This document shows, one piece after another, positions 33,713 to 46,840 of a stretch of 64,000 nt of DNA. The notes beneath the pieces are model-generated. The model saw nothing but the letters and a program-made list of their open reading frames with translations. It was not told where the DNA came from and did no database searches. Location of the stretch: NCBI GenBank assembly GCA_015227615.1, contig JAALGZ010000007.1:620001-684000 (forward strand), in the 5' to 3' direction. The translations under genes were made by a program, and so were the position numbers. Origin of the DNA: Labyrinthula sp. Ha (Eukaryota; Sar; Bigyra; Labyrinthulida; Labyrinthulaceae). Each line of letters starts with the position of its first letter. The stretch's first letter is position 1.

Positions 33713-36379
33713 AGTATTAATTTATCATTGGTATAGAATCTTACCTTATATTTATACAGATAATATCTTGTGATATACTTTAGTTTGTCACAGTAGAATA
33801 ATCCAAAAACATCATCATGCCACGTCGATTAGTTACTGATAGTAATTTCAAGTATTAACGGTAAGATTTTGTAATGGAATATTATATGGGAAATAGGAAT
33901 GTTCGTATAATACTAAGGAAGTCAAAGCTCTACCGCGATATAGAATCTTCTCTCGTGATAAGAGAAAGATATTAGATTTTGTATACATGCTACAAAACCA
34001 TACTTTTCATCCCTTATCAGCTTTAAGCCAAGTTGAAAGAGAGTAAATAAATATGAATTTAAAAGCTCATGATCCCCACATACGTCTCTAATTGGACCCA
34101 ATAAGCGAGAATTGGTTTTTGGTATATGTAATACGTCGCAAGTTTTAATTTGTGCTTATCAAAGCTCTTCGGTAATGCTCACGGATATTTTGCTTTGTTC
34201 TTACTCTTGCTCCTTTTCTTATCCTTGAGAACAACACCATGTGACTCAGGTGATTAAGCAAATTGTTTGACTTAATATGCTACTGATATATATATTTAGC
34301 GGAAACAATTTTGCTCCATTGTGCGAATAAGTTGTAGCACAAGTTTTACAAACTAAACGTTTGATTCTTGCTGAAAGTAACCAAGACAGCTGAAGCAGTA
34401 GAAATTTGAACTACTGCTAATTTAATTTGAGCATAAGAATATTGTTTTTGATGTGTTCCCTTTTTTTGAGCAAAGAACATTCGTTTAGTTTGTTAGTTCT
34501 TTCTCCAAATAAGTGTTCTGTTGGTGTGCCTACCGAAAGATGAACTACCTTGCTGGCAAACCTGGAAACAAAATAACCCCAAAATATTTTTCCACAAGCG
34601 TTTTCTATAAAAGGCTTTGATAATATCGGACGAGAATAACCTTTTACTGTTAGAACCAATACTAATTCTTAAGATTTTCCTTAAAGTATGCCTTCCAGTA
34701 TTAGTTTGTCTTCCCAATGTGGATATCAATTTGGGTCATTGATGCTGCACTATTAGTCTTTGTTGCAGATACGTTAAAATAGGAAAACATCTCTATGAAT
34801 TCGCCTACCAAAACATTCCCCTCTGTGTAAACTCTAAAGCTAATAGGTTTACATTTCTCCAAAGCATAATAGAAATATTTTGAGTAGAAATGGAGGAGCA
34901 GAGGTTTAATGAGAAAATTTGTTACTATAAAGCAGATGCCAAGTTCGTGGTGGTAGAAAAGAGAATATTGCGCCACTTATTTTCAAAATTATTCGCCATG
35001 ACATCGCGCTCTAGGAAAAGTATAAAGCTAGGGACTAAAGAATTTCTCAAAACGTTTAGTCTCATGAAAAATGAACTAAATCGCACTGCGCAATCCATCA
35101 AGATTAGGATACAGTGCTATATGAATAAAAAAATACATGAGACCTGCGGGAGATGGTACTGAAAAAGTTCAACAAGAAATGACAGCACATTCATGAATAT
35201 GGGATAAGCAGTGTGCTCTAGGATGCCATCATTAGCATTATCTAATAAACCATATAAACTCTTGCTAAAGATAAGATTAGATAACACACAATTATTTGGG
35301 ACAGTTTGCTTTAATGAATATAATGTCTACCAAGAGCTCTAAAGGTTGAAATTTCAAGCTATTATCTTAAGTATAATACCATTACCATGTAGGTTCCCAG
35401 TAAACAAGAAAAACAAAAAGAGTTGTTTTTCTCAGGGAAATAAGCCCTACTACAGTAGTACTAGTCATAAACAGAAAACTGATTTTAAGGGGTTTAGCCA
35501 AGTACATTTGTTTGCAGATTCAATTTCTGACCTATAGCTTTAAGAGCTGAGTTAAATGCATAAAATTATTTTTGTAATAACTCAAGTTTTTTCATTAGAA
35601 AGACTTTATGACCTAACACATTTATGAAGCTAACTCGTTCTCTTTATTAGTTAGGCAACAGCCCACAAAGAGGTTTGTTTTGTCCATAGCTAGACACAAT
35701 TCTATTTTTGTTTTAACTTAAATGTATATTTCTGGATCTAATTCTACATATTTTCTGCTTAAAATGAATAAGGTCGTCGTAAATTTACAATTAAAATAAT
35801 TGCTATCAGCGCCCAAAAGTATATTCATGAAGTGCTATAAAATCCTGTGTGTACTGGAACAGATATATTGCAGTTAGAGTTCCAATTTGCCAATCCTTAC
35901 AGGTGTTTTGACTCTTTTTCTCACTTATCTATGCGTGTGAAAGCAATAGTATTGCCTCTATCGGGAAATCATATTTCAACCCAACATGAACTTTGAATTC
36001 CTCCCCTGCATGGCAACTAATGAAATGTGGAATATGAGTCTAATCGTGAGCGAATTTAGACAGAAGCAAGTACTCGTTTCTCTAATCAGAAAACATTTAT
36101 GGTAAATGTAAGATTTATCACATGAACTAGTGTCTTGCTCCAACAGTTTTATGAACACTGAAGAGTAACCAACGATTCCCTAAAATAAGACAAAGTATTT
36201 CTTTTAACTGTTTTCTTGCTCTCCATTTCTTAAGAAACGTATCCCTCCAGTGAAACTACTCAACACAATTCGGGAACGATGTTACAGTAATCTTCTATAT
36301 ATATATATTGGCATAAGAATGAGGTTATTTACTAGCAAACTTATACGCATTTATCAAGTCTGAATAGTATCTGTTACAG
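33713..36379. other. gene-free AT-rich gap
   Basis: About 2.7 kb. Overlapping short ORFs at 34417-35162 on both strands look coding-like in places but are not recognisable and probably represent decayed sequence. A short TA repeat lies near 36297-36310. No RNA genes were identified. Confidence 0.5.
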
Positions 36380-36505
36380 TAGGCGTGTTTAATGAGAGAG
36401 TCTTAACAAGAGCTTCTCGAGAAGATCTCTCTCGTTATCTTGCAAAACAAATATTTTGACAAAATCCTTCTCGAGAAACTTTCGTTATTTCGATAAACAC
36501 GCCTA
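36380..36505. repeat. MITE-like inverted-repeat element, 126 bp with TA ends
   Basis: The ends TAGGCGTGTTTA (36380-36391) and TAAACACGCCTA (36494-36505) are perfect inverted complements. Read with a TA target duplication, the element itself is GGCGTGTTTA...TAAACACGCC. Inside, GAGAGAG near 36395 pairs with CTCTCTC near 36426, and the palindrome TTCTCGAGAA occurs twice (near 36414 and 36468). There is no coding capacity. This is the layout of a miniature TIR transposon, most like the TA-target Tc1/mariner type, but I cannot assign a family. It lies 162 bp upstream of the first MIF-like gene. Confidence 0.6.
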
Positions 36506-36667
36506 TGTTGCAGTTAACACGCAGTTTGGCCTTATGGCCAAAGAGCACTTGTTCCGTTTGCTACTGGTATAATAAATATTTTGGGCAATGACCTTAATGC
36601 CTTCACTAGACATGAGCTTTTCCGTTAATCAAGAAACAAAACAAAATACTGCGAGATAAAATTAAAC

Positions 36668-37015
36668 ATGGCACATTACAGACTTCAGACAACCTTTGAT
36701 TGGAAGCAAGAATGGACTTATCCAGTTTTTACAAGTCTTAAAGGTGTTTTAGAAGACTGTGGGTGTCTTCCTGGTGATATGGTACTTGAAATAAATGATA
36801 AGGCCATTATATGTTGCTCCACACCTGCTGAAAACATCCTGATTTGTACACTTGACCTCTCCAAGATGTATGGAGAGCATCTTGAACGAAAGTGGATTTC
36901 TGAGCAGCTGGTGTCTTACTTTAAGGATATATTTCCATTAGAGAAACGACACGTAGTTGTAAAGGTGACAGAGATGCCATACACTGACATTTTTACAACT
37001 GACAGGAATATGTAG
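36668..37015 (+). CDS. MIF/tautomerase-family protein lacking the catalytic proline (copy 1)
   Basis: 115 residues, the normal length of macrophage migration inhibitory factor, and one exon. The start MAHYRLQTTF occupies the place of MIF's MPMFIVNTNV. The middle segment (DMVLEINDKAIICCSTPAENILIC) fits MIF's third strand and turn. The segment LDLSKMYGEHLERKWISEQL fits the second long helix, and HVVVKVTEMP the last strands. MIF uses its N-terminal proline (exposed after Met removal) as the catalytic base; here position 2 is Ala, so keto-enol tautomerase activity is not expected. MIF-family members are trimeric. Its neighbour 384 bp downstream is a paralogue. Assignment rests on pattern and length by eye, and similarity is low. 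Confidence 0.65.
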   Translation: MAHYRLQTTFDWKQEWTYPVFTSLKGVLEDCGCLPGDMVLEINDKAIICCSTPAENILICTLDLSKMYGEHLERKWISEQLVSYFKDIFPLEKRHVVVKVTEMPYTDIFTTDRNM

Positions 37016-37399
37016 CAGTTATCATACAATATGATAAGACGTAGTTTCAAGTGTCATTTTTTATGTGATTTCTATGGTTTCTATGAGCCAGCTGTCTTTG
37101 TACGCACCTCAAGTGTATATAGCACTGGCTTTGTTTGTTTGATGGACTTAAGCTTCAGTAGGTTTTATTATGGCTTCATACAGAATCTAGTTCTTGTACA
37201 CTGTATTGTTTGAGTTAATGGCATATCCTGACACATTTCTCTTTGTTTCTTTTATTTGGGAAAGAAAAAAAGTAAAGGTGTGGTGTGCACACTAAAGTAG
37301 GACGTGTCTATTTTTAACATACTATTCCTGGAAAAAATACTGAGTTTTCAGAACATAAACACAATACGAATATCACAGGAAAAGAAATAAGTATTTAGC
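37016..37399. other. 384-bp spacer between the two MIF-like genes
   Basis: AT-rich with no convincing ORF; a 60-codon ORF at 37031-37213 has no coding signature. It should hold the 3' UTR of copy 1 and the promoter of copy 2. Confidence 0.5.
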
Positions 37400-37768
37400 A
37401 TGGCCTACTGCTCAATAAAAACAAACACGATCATGTCGCCTGAACAAGAGAAACTGGTGGTAGCTGATTTGTTAAATAACTTCGTAAGTGAAAGTTTTAA
37501 TCAAGTAGAGGAAAGCTGTTTTCTATTCGAAGTAAATGACAATGCTAGATTAAGCAGACCGGATAGGTGCAATATTCTTGTTCTTTGCTCCATTTATGCG
37601 ACCAGAAATGAATTTGAAGGCTTCAACCTCGCTGTCCTTAGTAGCAAGGTGTTAAACTCTTTAGTGTCAGTACTCAATGTTCCCATGGATTCCGTCAAAG
37701 TAATGTTTGTGTACTGTGGCGAAGTTGATGGATTCGATTTGCAAGGTAAATGCGCTTCTTTGTGGTAA
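37400..37768 (+). CDS. MIF/tautomerase-family protein lacking the catalytic proline (copy 2)
   Basis: 122 residues in one exon, starting MAYCSIKTNTIMSPEQ. This copy is closer to canonical MIF than its neighbour. The block LVLCSIYATRNEFEGFNLAV matches MIF's [20 protein letters not shown] region, and SLVSVLNVPMDSVKVMFVYC matches the helix-strand LxxxLRISPDRVYINYYD. As in copy 1, the residue after the initiator Met is Ala and not Pro, so the usual active site is absent. The two genes are tandem on the same strand but diverged, so the duplication is old. Possible roles are non-enzymatic (signalling or binding) or heterotrimer formation; this is inference. Confidence 0.75.
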   Translation: MAYCSIKTNTIMSPEQEKLVVADLLNNFVSESFNQVEESCFLFEVNDNARLSRPDRCNILVLCSIYATRNEFEGFNLAVLSSKVLNSLVSVLNVPMDSVKVMFVYCGEVDGFDLQGKCASLW

Positions 37769-39700
37769 CAAGAGTTCACTTGACGTATTTAACACTTAAG
37801 CAACAACGCTGGGTTTCTGTCTTGAAAATTTACTAGCTCTGTAACATGAAATTTCGGTTAAATTTAGTAAATTCAATCGACATTAACTTTTTCTTTTGCA
37901 ACCAACTTCTTCTCTGTTTGTTATAATACTTTTCCAATCAGCTTAAATGTTATCTGTCAAAGCCTTGGCACAAAGAAAAATAATTATACAACATGGTATA
38001 TTCACTGAAGAGATTGAGTAAAAATAGGATAGAAGAAACTATATTGTGTACTGAAGCATATTTTGACTAAGGTAGAGAGAATCCACAAACTTTTTTTTAG
38101 TTTCTCTCTAGTTTGGTGGCTTTCTGGTATAGAAACAGCAAGAAAATAAAATAATTTCTTTGACAGGCGTTTGATTTACTACCAAAACAAGTTTAGATAT
38201 TGTTTAAGATATGGCTCCAGGGTTTTTACACAAATTGTTAGCAACTTTAAATTGAAGAAAATTATGAAGCAGAGGTTTTGCAAAATAATTCAAATATAGC
38301 ACCAAATGTCTTTAACGTGGAGTTTGAGCGCATTAAGATAAAGATATTCGGAGAAGCTATGGTCTCATTTTATCACGGCGACAAAGCACTGTTGAATAGT
38401 TACTACACTAAGTGCAATGAGCTTTCTTACGTCTAAAAGTAGGACATAACTCAACTTTTTTCGGAAAGAGTGCCAAACATGTTACTTTATTTCTTCATTG
38501 TAAAGAGCGTAATATCACTGTAGTACTCGTAGAAGATTAAAACTCAAGAGGATATCATAAAAAAAATGCTTGAATAAATATTTTTCAAGAAGATATAATT
38601 AGGGATTCCTATCATCAAACGTATACAATGCTATTTTGTAGATTATTGCCAATGGATTGCCAAATAGCTTATCTTTATTTAAATTTAATAATCTTGAGCC
38701 TTAACTAAGCCAAAATTTAGTTAAGAACTTCAGAGTATTATATGAAATATAAGATTAACCCACCCGTGAGAAACTTATCATGAATTATTATGCAGGAGAA
38801 GAACTTGTGTGTAATGGAATTGTAAGACAAGTGGAATAATGTGAACACGTCCGAATAGTTCAAACCTATTGTACGATGAAACGCGAAATATAGTACTTTC
38901 AGGATTTTGGTTTTGGTAAACATTGTTCATAGATTTATCAAAATTTTTAATACAATAGGAATATAGTGTGTATATTGATTGGTTCAATAGTTAGTACATA
39001 TTACAAGTTGTATATTTCCTAGTGAAAACTGTATTATGATTATTTTTCTTTCTATTTAGCTTGTCATATTGCTCTATGGAGCAACATAGTATTATAAATA
39101 TCGAAAGTGAGCTGAATTGTTTGCATTCTTCTTTAGTAAGCTCTCTGATACCTTCTCTATGAGAAAAACGTCTAATTTAAGTTTTTTTAGTCTTGGCAGA
39201 AGTTTCTACAAATTCGAAATGGAGGAAAAGTGTATAATCCCATTTACCTTCTACACATATAGTAATTGAAACTCAGAATATATTTATCCTTTCCTATGTT
39301 AAAATATTGGTTCTACATTTCCTTCACAGAGTTCTGAAACCAAGGGTCAGACTAAATATATGAGGAAAAGAGTTACTCATATTATAAGCTTAACATAAAA
39401 TCTTCTGGGATAATAATACATTAGTAAAAATACAAACAAACAAAATTTAGCTAAGATTTTTTTACGAGCCTTTAGTTTTTGAGAAACATTTATTTTGGAC
39501 GCTTAAAGAGGAAAATTGGCAAAAAATGTAATTCAGGATAGAAAGTTGCTAGCAATTTGAGCTTCCAGCATAATTACATCCGGCTGATTCCAAGTGGAGC
39601 TAAAATAGATTTTATAAAGCGACAAAAAATGAATACATAGCAAGTTCAGGTCGCAATATGCTAGCTAAGTCGAAGCACTCAATGTCTTGTTTGGCTCGGT
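37769..39700. other. intergenic region containing a pseudogene fragment
   Basis: About 1.9 kb between the MIF pair and the LTR element. Apart from the coding-like remnant at 38211-38536 (listed separately), it is AT-rich with no recognisable feature. Confidence 0.5.
38211..38536 (+). pseudogene. short decayed coding fragment, unrecognised
   Basis: A 61-codon open stretch without an ATG (38251-38436) reads as protein, with VEFERIKIKIFGEAMVSFYH followed by LLNSYYTKCNELSYV. After a frame change the next piece includes NSTFFGKSAKHVTLFLHCK. A possible first exon or start, MAPGFLHKLLATL, lies at 38211 in a third frame. The strand pattern of the first piece vaguely recalls an arrestin-like beta sandwich, but that is weak. 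I found no intron that joins the frames, so it is probably a relatively young dead host gene. Confidence 0.4.
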
Positions 39701-39801
39701 TGTGCCTGATGTATTAGAGTTAACTGTTTGATATAGAAAGTAATTAAGCGCTAAGAATCTGATATAAAAAGGAGTTAGAAAAGAATCCGGAGAGTGCGCC
39801 A
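39701..39801 (+). repeat. 5' LTR of the Ty3/gypsy-type element
   Basis: 101 bp beginning TGTGCCTGATG and ending in CA, the usual TG...CA form. It is unusually short for an LTR. The same-length partner lies at 46841-46941. Confidence 0.8.
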
Positions 39802-42800
39802 TTGTTTAAATAAAGCGCAAGAAGTCATAAATGAGTCTTTGATTAAGCAATGAGTCAGAGCAAATCGACCCAAGAAGAGGTGAATCCAGTAGTTAAACCA
39901 TACGATACATCACAGGAAGATGAACTAGCTGAGTAAGGTCCTCAGGCCACTCCTGCAAGTGGGCCAGAGTAGGAGGTCAAGGAAGAGGAGGAGGGCTCAG
40001 AGGGGGGATCTATTGCTAAAAGGATGATTTTGGATGACCATGTAAGCCCAATCTCACAGGCTGAGCATCGGAGAAGAAGACAAGGTCGTCCTTCAACAAA
40101 ATCCGAGCCTGTCACAAGAGGCTTACCTACTGAGCCAGCCTGATCGAGAGAAACAGGGAACGAGACCAAATTCCAGTTAAGCGGAGTAGGAGGAAGGGAG
40201 GTATCTTCTAGAGACAGTGGATCATCCACACCAGCAGCAGCAGCAGCACGTCGTTCGGGGGGTGTAGCGGCTCGGACGGCACAATTCAGACGCCAAAGTA
40301 ACCGTGGAGGCCATTCTATTCCCCAGATACGCTCACCAAAACTTAAGGAATTGAGTAATTCACGTCGAACTCCACTGGTACAATATCTTTCGAGATTTGA
40401 CAAGGCACAAAAAAGCAGATTCCATGGCCTATCCACCACTGGAGATAGCGGAGTAGCTAGATATTTATATTTAGGACCAACTGGGGGCCCAGGGTGTAGA
40501 TATTTTGGACACGGTAGCTTTTAGGGTACATCTGGGTCGCCGCCTCGATCTTCTAGATAGAAGAAGGAGCAAGATGACCCTAGCTCTGCTGCGAGAAAAG
40601 CTCTCATGGCCTGTAGAGTGCACTACAGGTGAGGAGGCACTGGCGGTATTCATGCACCATGCTAGAGCATTAGTGGGTAAAGTCAAAATATTTCAAGGTC
40701 CAGTCCAGAAGCAGATGACCAGGATTTTGATTCAAGCACTGCCAGCATTTTTCAACCTAACTTATGAAGATTGTAAGGAGGACTTTCCAGAGTCAAGGGA
40801 TCTAGTAACTTCTGAACAAGCTTTGGAAAAGTATGTGGCAGTTGAGGATGTGCATATTAGATCTAGAAGGACAACAAAAAGAAATCCACATCAGAAAGAC
40901 CCAAATATTCGTATCATGTCAGTGGAGGTGAAAGTTAGCGATGTAGGGAAGCCAAAGTGCAGTCGCTGTGGTTCATTGGAGCAAAAGTTTCGCAGTTGTC
41001 CTGAAGCTACCCGTTTCAATTGTAGGGAAAAGGGGCATATAGCCCGTGATTGCCCAAAACCGAAGCGACAAAGAAAGCAAGAGACGCAGAAACTAGGCTC
41101 GCAAAACGTCACTGATAGCGAAGCTGAACACATACTAGTGCAGAACGCTAAGTTTACACGTTCCGATATTATTGAATTGCAGAACTATGACAATAGTTGA
41201 TCGAGAGTCAACGGTGCGCTAGATAGTGGTGCGAGGAAGAAGATTGGAAGTCTAAAATTGCAAAAGAAATTTTGTGTTACATCGCGTAAGCTGAGCCCGT
41301 CTATTGTGGTAGCATGGCGAGAACGAACAGATGTTAAGGCTTCTGAGGTCGGAGATATTGACATGAGAGTCATAGTAGATGATTTTGACACTGTTTATCT
41401 CCGTACGATCAAGATGTATATGGTCGAGTCGGATGATTGGAAGGATCTATTTATTGAGTTTGAAAACTTAAAGAAGCTACAGGTGTTACCAGAACAGGTT
41501 ATCAGTAGACTTCCTATGGAGTTGAGGAACAAGTATGCTCCAGGATGGAGCACCTAGGATGAGGCGAAGGTTGCTGATATTATCGAGAAGCAATCTGAAG
41601 TACGTAGAAACTGCAACGACTTATGGAAACATGTCGAAAAGAAACTAGACCAATGTCCTAGTGAAATAGTCAAGACACACTTGACTGAGGCTGACTCACT
41701 AAATCAAATAAAAAAGGAAGAGCCAGACGAAGCCAGTGGTAGGGAAAATTAAGCTGAGATTTTTAGTAAGCCAGAAGATGTTCCCGATATAGATCAGAAG
41801 GAAATTATGGACAAGGCGTTCAACAAAATGGCGGAGGAGCTGAATTTGCCATTTCATGGATCGATAAAGTTTCAAGCGAATTAGCATGAAGAGCCATATT
41901 CGGATAGAGAGAGAGAGATGATTTGGCGGAGATGAAATTTTTTACGCTAAATTTAGGGATACGAATGTAGAGGAGGAGTTCGAAGTTATTCAGCCTGGAT
42001 GCCGATTTTATTGAAGGATGTATCAATTGTCAGCTGACCTATTTTGAAAAGCTTTCTCTTCGGGAAAAATGTCTGAGCATGCAGAGGTTATGGAACAACA
42101 ATATGAAGGTTATAACTTGGAAGAAATGCTTAGAGTTAAGGCGTATGTATTATCCGATAGCCCTTAAGAAACGGACTCAGGTGGTAGTCTAGATGGCCTT
42201 TTAAAAGAAGAAAATATCCCAGGTGAAAGATACGGAACTTTAGCGATGATTAAGAAGAAGATCTTTAACGAAGAATATGATGCTTTTTTTCGGATAGAAA
42301 TTTAAAGTTGAACTATAGAAAGCGGTAAAAGAGCGATGGCACGTTTCGCTCTATCCAGGTCAAAGGGACGTATGAGTAACTTGGAGCCCATAGATTGCAC
42401 GCTCAAGAAAACTGTATCTGATTCCTTTAAAGTGAAAACGAGACTTTTGAAGACCCTGAGGGAGGACTGGTTGAGAAAGAAAGCGGCCTCAATGGTTAAG
42501 GGAGGTTTTTTAAAGAAGGTTGCATCTGCGAGCTACACCTCCCAAGTTTTCATAGTGCCGAAGAAGGGACCAGCAAAGTACCAGATGATTGTAGATATGA
42601 GGATGCTAAGTTCTATTACTCAGAAGACAGCGATCACCCTTCTACTACTGGATCACCAACTTCATTTATGTAGAAAGAGCCAGATGTTTGCATGCTTCGA
42701 CATGAAAAATGAATATGACTTCCTTAGAACTACAGAGAACGCAAATCAATATTTTATTTTGTTGATGCCGTGAGGGAAATATATGAAATACAGGTAGTTC

Positions 42801-45800
42801 CACAAGGTTAGATGAACTCCCCAATATTTTTCCAGAAGAATTTGGTAGATGCGATGCTGAAGCCCTTGGAAACATACGAAGCTGCAGCGAAAGGAGCGCT
42901 ACAATGGATAGATGACTGCCTATTGTATTCATAGGCAAAGGAAACTACATTGATATGGTGGGGGAAATATTTGGATCAGTTGTAGAGAAGAAAGCGAGGC
43001 TTGGTGTAGATAAATGTGTATTTCTTACACGTCAAGCAGAGTTCTGCGGAAGAGTGATGCAGCCAGAAGAATGGAGGGGATGTATTCACCAGTCTACTAC
43101 CAGAAGATCAGGGATACGAAGATGCTATGTTTTCACTATCAGATGGCAGAGGTTATCTACCTAGTTAGCGCTCATGATACCTGAGCTGGCAGCGTTGAGA
43201 GAGTTGTTAGCCAAAGATGTTAAGATGGGTATGAGAATGCGGAATATGAAGAAGGAGAAGAAGGTGCTTGAATGCACGCAGGAAAGAAAGCTAGCCTGGA
43301 ACAAGTTTCTGGAGATTGTATCTTTGGCAATGTCACGGAACCTCAAGCTGTACGGTAGAAATAAGGATCTAGTAGCTACCACAGATGTGTCCAGAAAGTC
43401 CTGGGCAGCAGTGGTTAGCCAGTGTTCGGTAACAGATTTTGAGAATAAAGACTTTGATAAGCAGAAACACCACCCCTCATGATGTTTTCAGGCAAGTTTA
43501 CGTGGTCGTAAAAAGAATTGAAATATTTCGCAGAAGGAGCTGTATCTAATGCTAGAGGTGATTACAAAGCTGAACTTTTTAGTGTATGGACATCCGAAGC
43601 CGGTGAAGTTTCTGACTGTCCATAGGAATGTAGTCTTCACTTTGAAGCATGGAGCCATGCCGAACAAAAACCATGTGGACAGGCTTCATCGAAAGCACTG
43701 CGTTTCCAGGAAGTGGACATTGAAGCTCCATAATTACCAGGTGAAGTGAACCTGTTTGCCGATATGCTTAGCCGATGGGAAAACCCAGAAACTAGCCAAG
43801 AAGACAATATACTTCACGTGAATAGAGCAAAGATAAGAATGGTATCCAGGTTTTCTACGTAGGATCTAGAAGTGCTGAAGGTAGACGATGATACGAGGGT
43901 CTCGTTTTTATTCTGGTATTCAGAGGATAGTGGTAAAAGGTAACGGCGAAGGAGATAAAGGAGATTCAATTAGGTCTGGAGCCGGGGATAAGTTTAAGTT
44001 TTGATTAAAAAAACGAGGATGGGTACTTAAGAGATAAAGAAGGGAGAATTTTTGTGCCGAAGAAACTAATGAATAGAGTGCTAATACACTACGATGTAGC
44101 TTCTACACATGCCACGATAAAGAACCGGAGAAGAGGGCTGATGAGAGGCTATTGCTTTGAAAACAGGGAGAGTTTGCATGCTAAGTTAAAGCTAATCGCA
44201 AACAAGTACCGGTATTTCCCGAGGAAACCTGCTCTTGTTGGTAGATGCAGATATTACCATTTTAGGAAGAAATCCACGAGAGATACTGCTAATGGACTAC
44301 CTTTACATAATAAAGTTGGATATTTGTTAGTGTTAGCTGATTCTTTCTCCAGGAAGATGTGTTTGTCCAATGTGAAGAAACCAATGTGTGGGAACGCAGT
44401 AAAGGTTATTCCTGATTCGACGTTCTCAGTAAGTTTAATTAAATAGTTCATGTTTTTCACGGATCGAGGCAGCCAGATTATATCTAAATTAGTTAAGGAA
44501 CTTGGGAAGACACTAAGATTTGTGCATTTTTATGCAATCTCATACGTGCCGTGGACAAAAGGTGGTGTAGAGGTAAGAAATCCTCGTATTCTCTGAGCAG
44601 TTAGAGTGCTGATTTCGGAATTAAAACTAGAGACGACAGAATGGGGAGATCTAACACCTAAGATACCCCATTATATGAATAACTGACCTACAAATAGAAA
44701 CCTTGACCTAACACCTAATGTACCGGTTATGAGAAAGAGAAGCCACAGTGAGCCTGTATTGTAACCTGATGAGTGGACAACGTTGAGGAAGCTGTCTGAG
44801 GAACTAGCGAAGCCGAGAGATATGAGGGTCTTCCTGGATACCCTTGATCATTTTACGAAGCAGTTGGAGACAAAGTGGCTAAAGGTTTGCTCTATTATAG
44901 AGGAAATAAGAAATCGAGCAAACTCGAAGTATAATAAAGGCAAGACAGTTCATGTGGTGCAATTCACTCCAGGCGACTGGGTGGTGGTTATCCGGAAGGA
45001 AACTCCATCAGGAAGATTAAAGCACAAGCTGCGGTGGATAAACCCATAGAAGATCGAGGAGAAGATATTCCCAAATATCTACAAGGTAATATCTATGCAT
45101 GGAAAGACGGCAGTTATTCATGCAAGCAGGCTGTGATTCTATGAAGACTCAGGGTAGACCTCCTATAAGACAGTAAGGGATGTCTTTATTTCAAATTATG
45201 GCGAATTGGAGGTATAGAAGTTCGAGAAGTTGTGAAAGAGACTTGGAGTTTATGAGGCCCTGGTCAAGTTATGTGGATTTGAAACAGAGGATATGTTCTG
45301 GGAGCCACTCCATGCTATTGCACAGGACCTGCTGGGGATGCTTCATCTGTTTTTGAAGGAAACACAGAAGCCCGATAAGAGGAAACTCCTGCTGGTGAAG
45401 AAATATCTAAATTAGTTCACGGTCCGCTTAGCAAAAGTGGTGTGGAACGTGCCACGAGCCGACCGATAGCGGCTTACTATTGAAAATGAAGTCTTAAGGC
45501 TTTGCACTTGAAGGTTTGGAGTTGGACGATACGACCAGATACAGAAGGAAGCGTTACTTCAAGGAAAAACAAAACAGAAGTTATATAACTGAACCCAGAA
45601 GCTAATTGGCCAGCAGTCGATCATAGAGTTCAGTAAAGTAGCTTTGGATATAAGGAAGGTTTCGGCGCATAATAGGAGGCGATGGGGAGCATGCTGCTCT
45701 GTGAAAAGAGACCATGTGGTACCCCAGGTGGAGAACCTAGCACGTAGATGGTTCAATAAAAAGAGGTTTGGGTTGACAAATGTGCAGCGGAGGATAACTA

Positions 45801-46840
45801 TCCCGTTGTTTTCTAGGAAGGACTCACCAGAAGCAAGGAGGATATGGGTCAAGTGACTCAGGAGAGCGGAAAGTGACGAGGAGGTCCTAGTCAGGTTGTC
45901 ACCCCCAGTTAGAGACCTTAGGAGAGAGTGAGAAACATGATTAGAGAAGATTAGAAGGGATGAGAAAGTGCTCATGCCTGGATTTGCCCGTACCCAGCTA
46001 GAAGCGTTTATTCATAATCTACTTTATGAGAAGGGAAAGATAAGTGGAAACGTGGAAATGTGGAATCGCTTAAAGGAAAAGTATGGAAAGGTAAGGACTG
46101 CGAAGTGATCTCTAAGAAAGATGATACATGGAAGCGGCAGTCGTGTCAGAAGTTGTTTGACATCTGGTTCCCGACGCACAGATATTGGATTTTGAGGATG
46201 GATGTTCGGGAGATAGACTGGATGAGGTTTATCAAGGTTTACGTGTAGCTCCATGGGGGATTGCCAGAAGTTGTGCATATGGACCCTCCGTGAAGAGTTG
46301 CAAGTAAGGACCCGACGAGAGGTCTCACATTGCCGTACTCGAATATGAAGCTCGAAGAGATAAAAGGCATACCGATAGAAAAGATCTTGAGGAATAGATA
46401 TTTATTTATCTAGGTTAAACCCAGAGTAAGGAATGACGTCGAGGAGTGGCTGAGACCCCGTGGAATTCAATTCGAAGGTGTTTTGTATTGGATGAAGATG
46501 TCAAGGAAAGGGATTTTGCAGAGAAAGATGGGGTCAGCGTCGATGAGCGCGGTGGAGGTTCTGATGGTGTGTAAAAAGGGTGAAGTGCCATCGCCTCAGC
46601 GGATTTTGTCACTTGGTATTCGTGTGATAATAGCTGAGAGGTTAGGAAACTCAGAGAAGCCGCAAGCATATCAGCGTACTGAAAAGGTGTTCGATGGAAC
46701 GCGGACATAGAATTTGATTGCGTGAAAGGCAAATGTTAGGAAAAAATGGACGTGTATTGGTTTGGATTTACCGTTCAGCACCCCGGATATAGCAGAAAGG
46801 GTTGGACCAGTTGATTAGCTATGGGGGGCAATGGTATGGT

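Noticed and set aside
34417-35162. Overlapping ORFs on both strands in the gap after the 321-residue protein gene
   Set aside because: Each is under 95 codons, they overlap one another, and none shows a motif or plausible splice partner.
36297-36310. TA run, and similar runs near 54537 and 54893
   Set aside because: Ordinary dinucleotide microsatellites.
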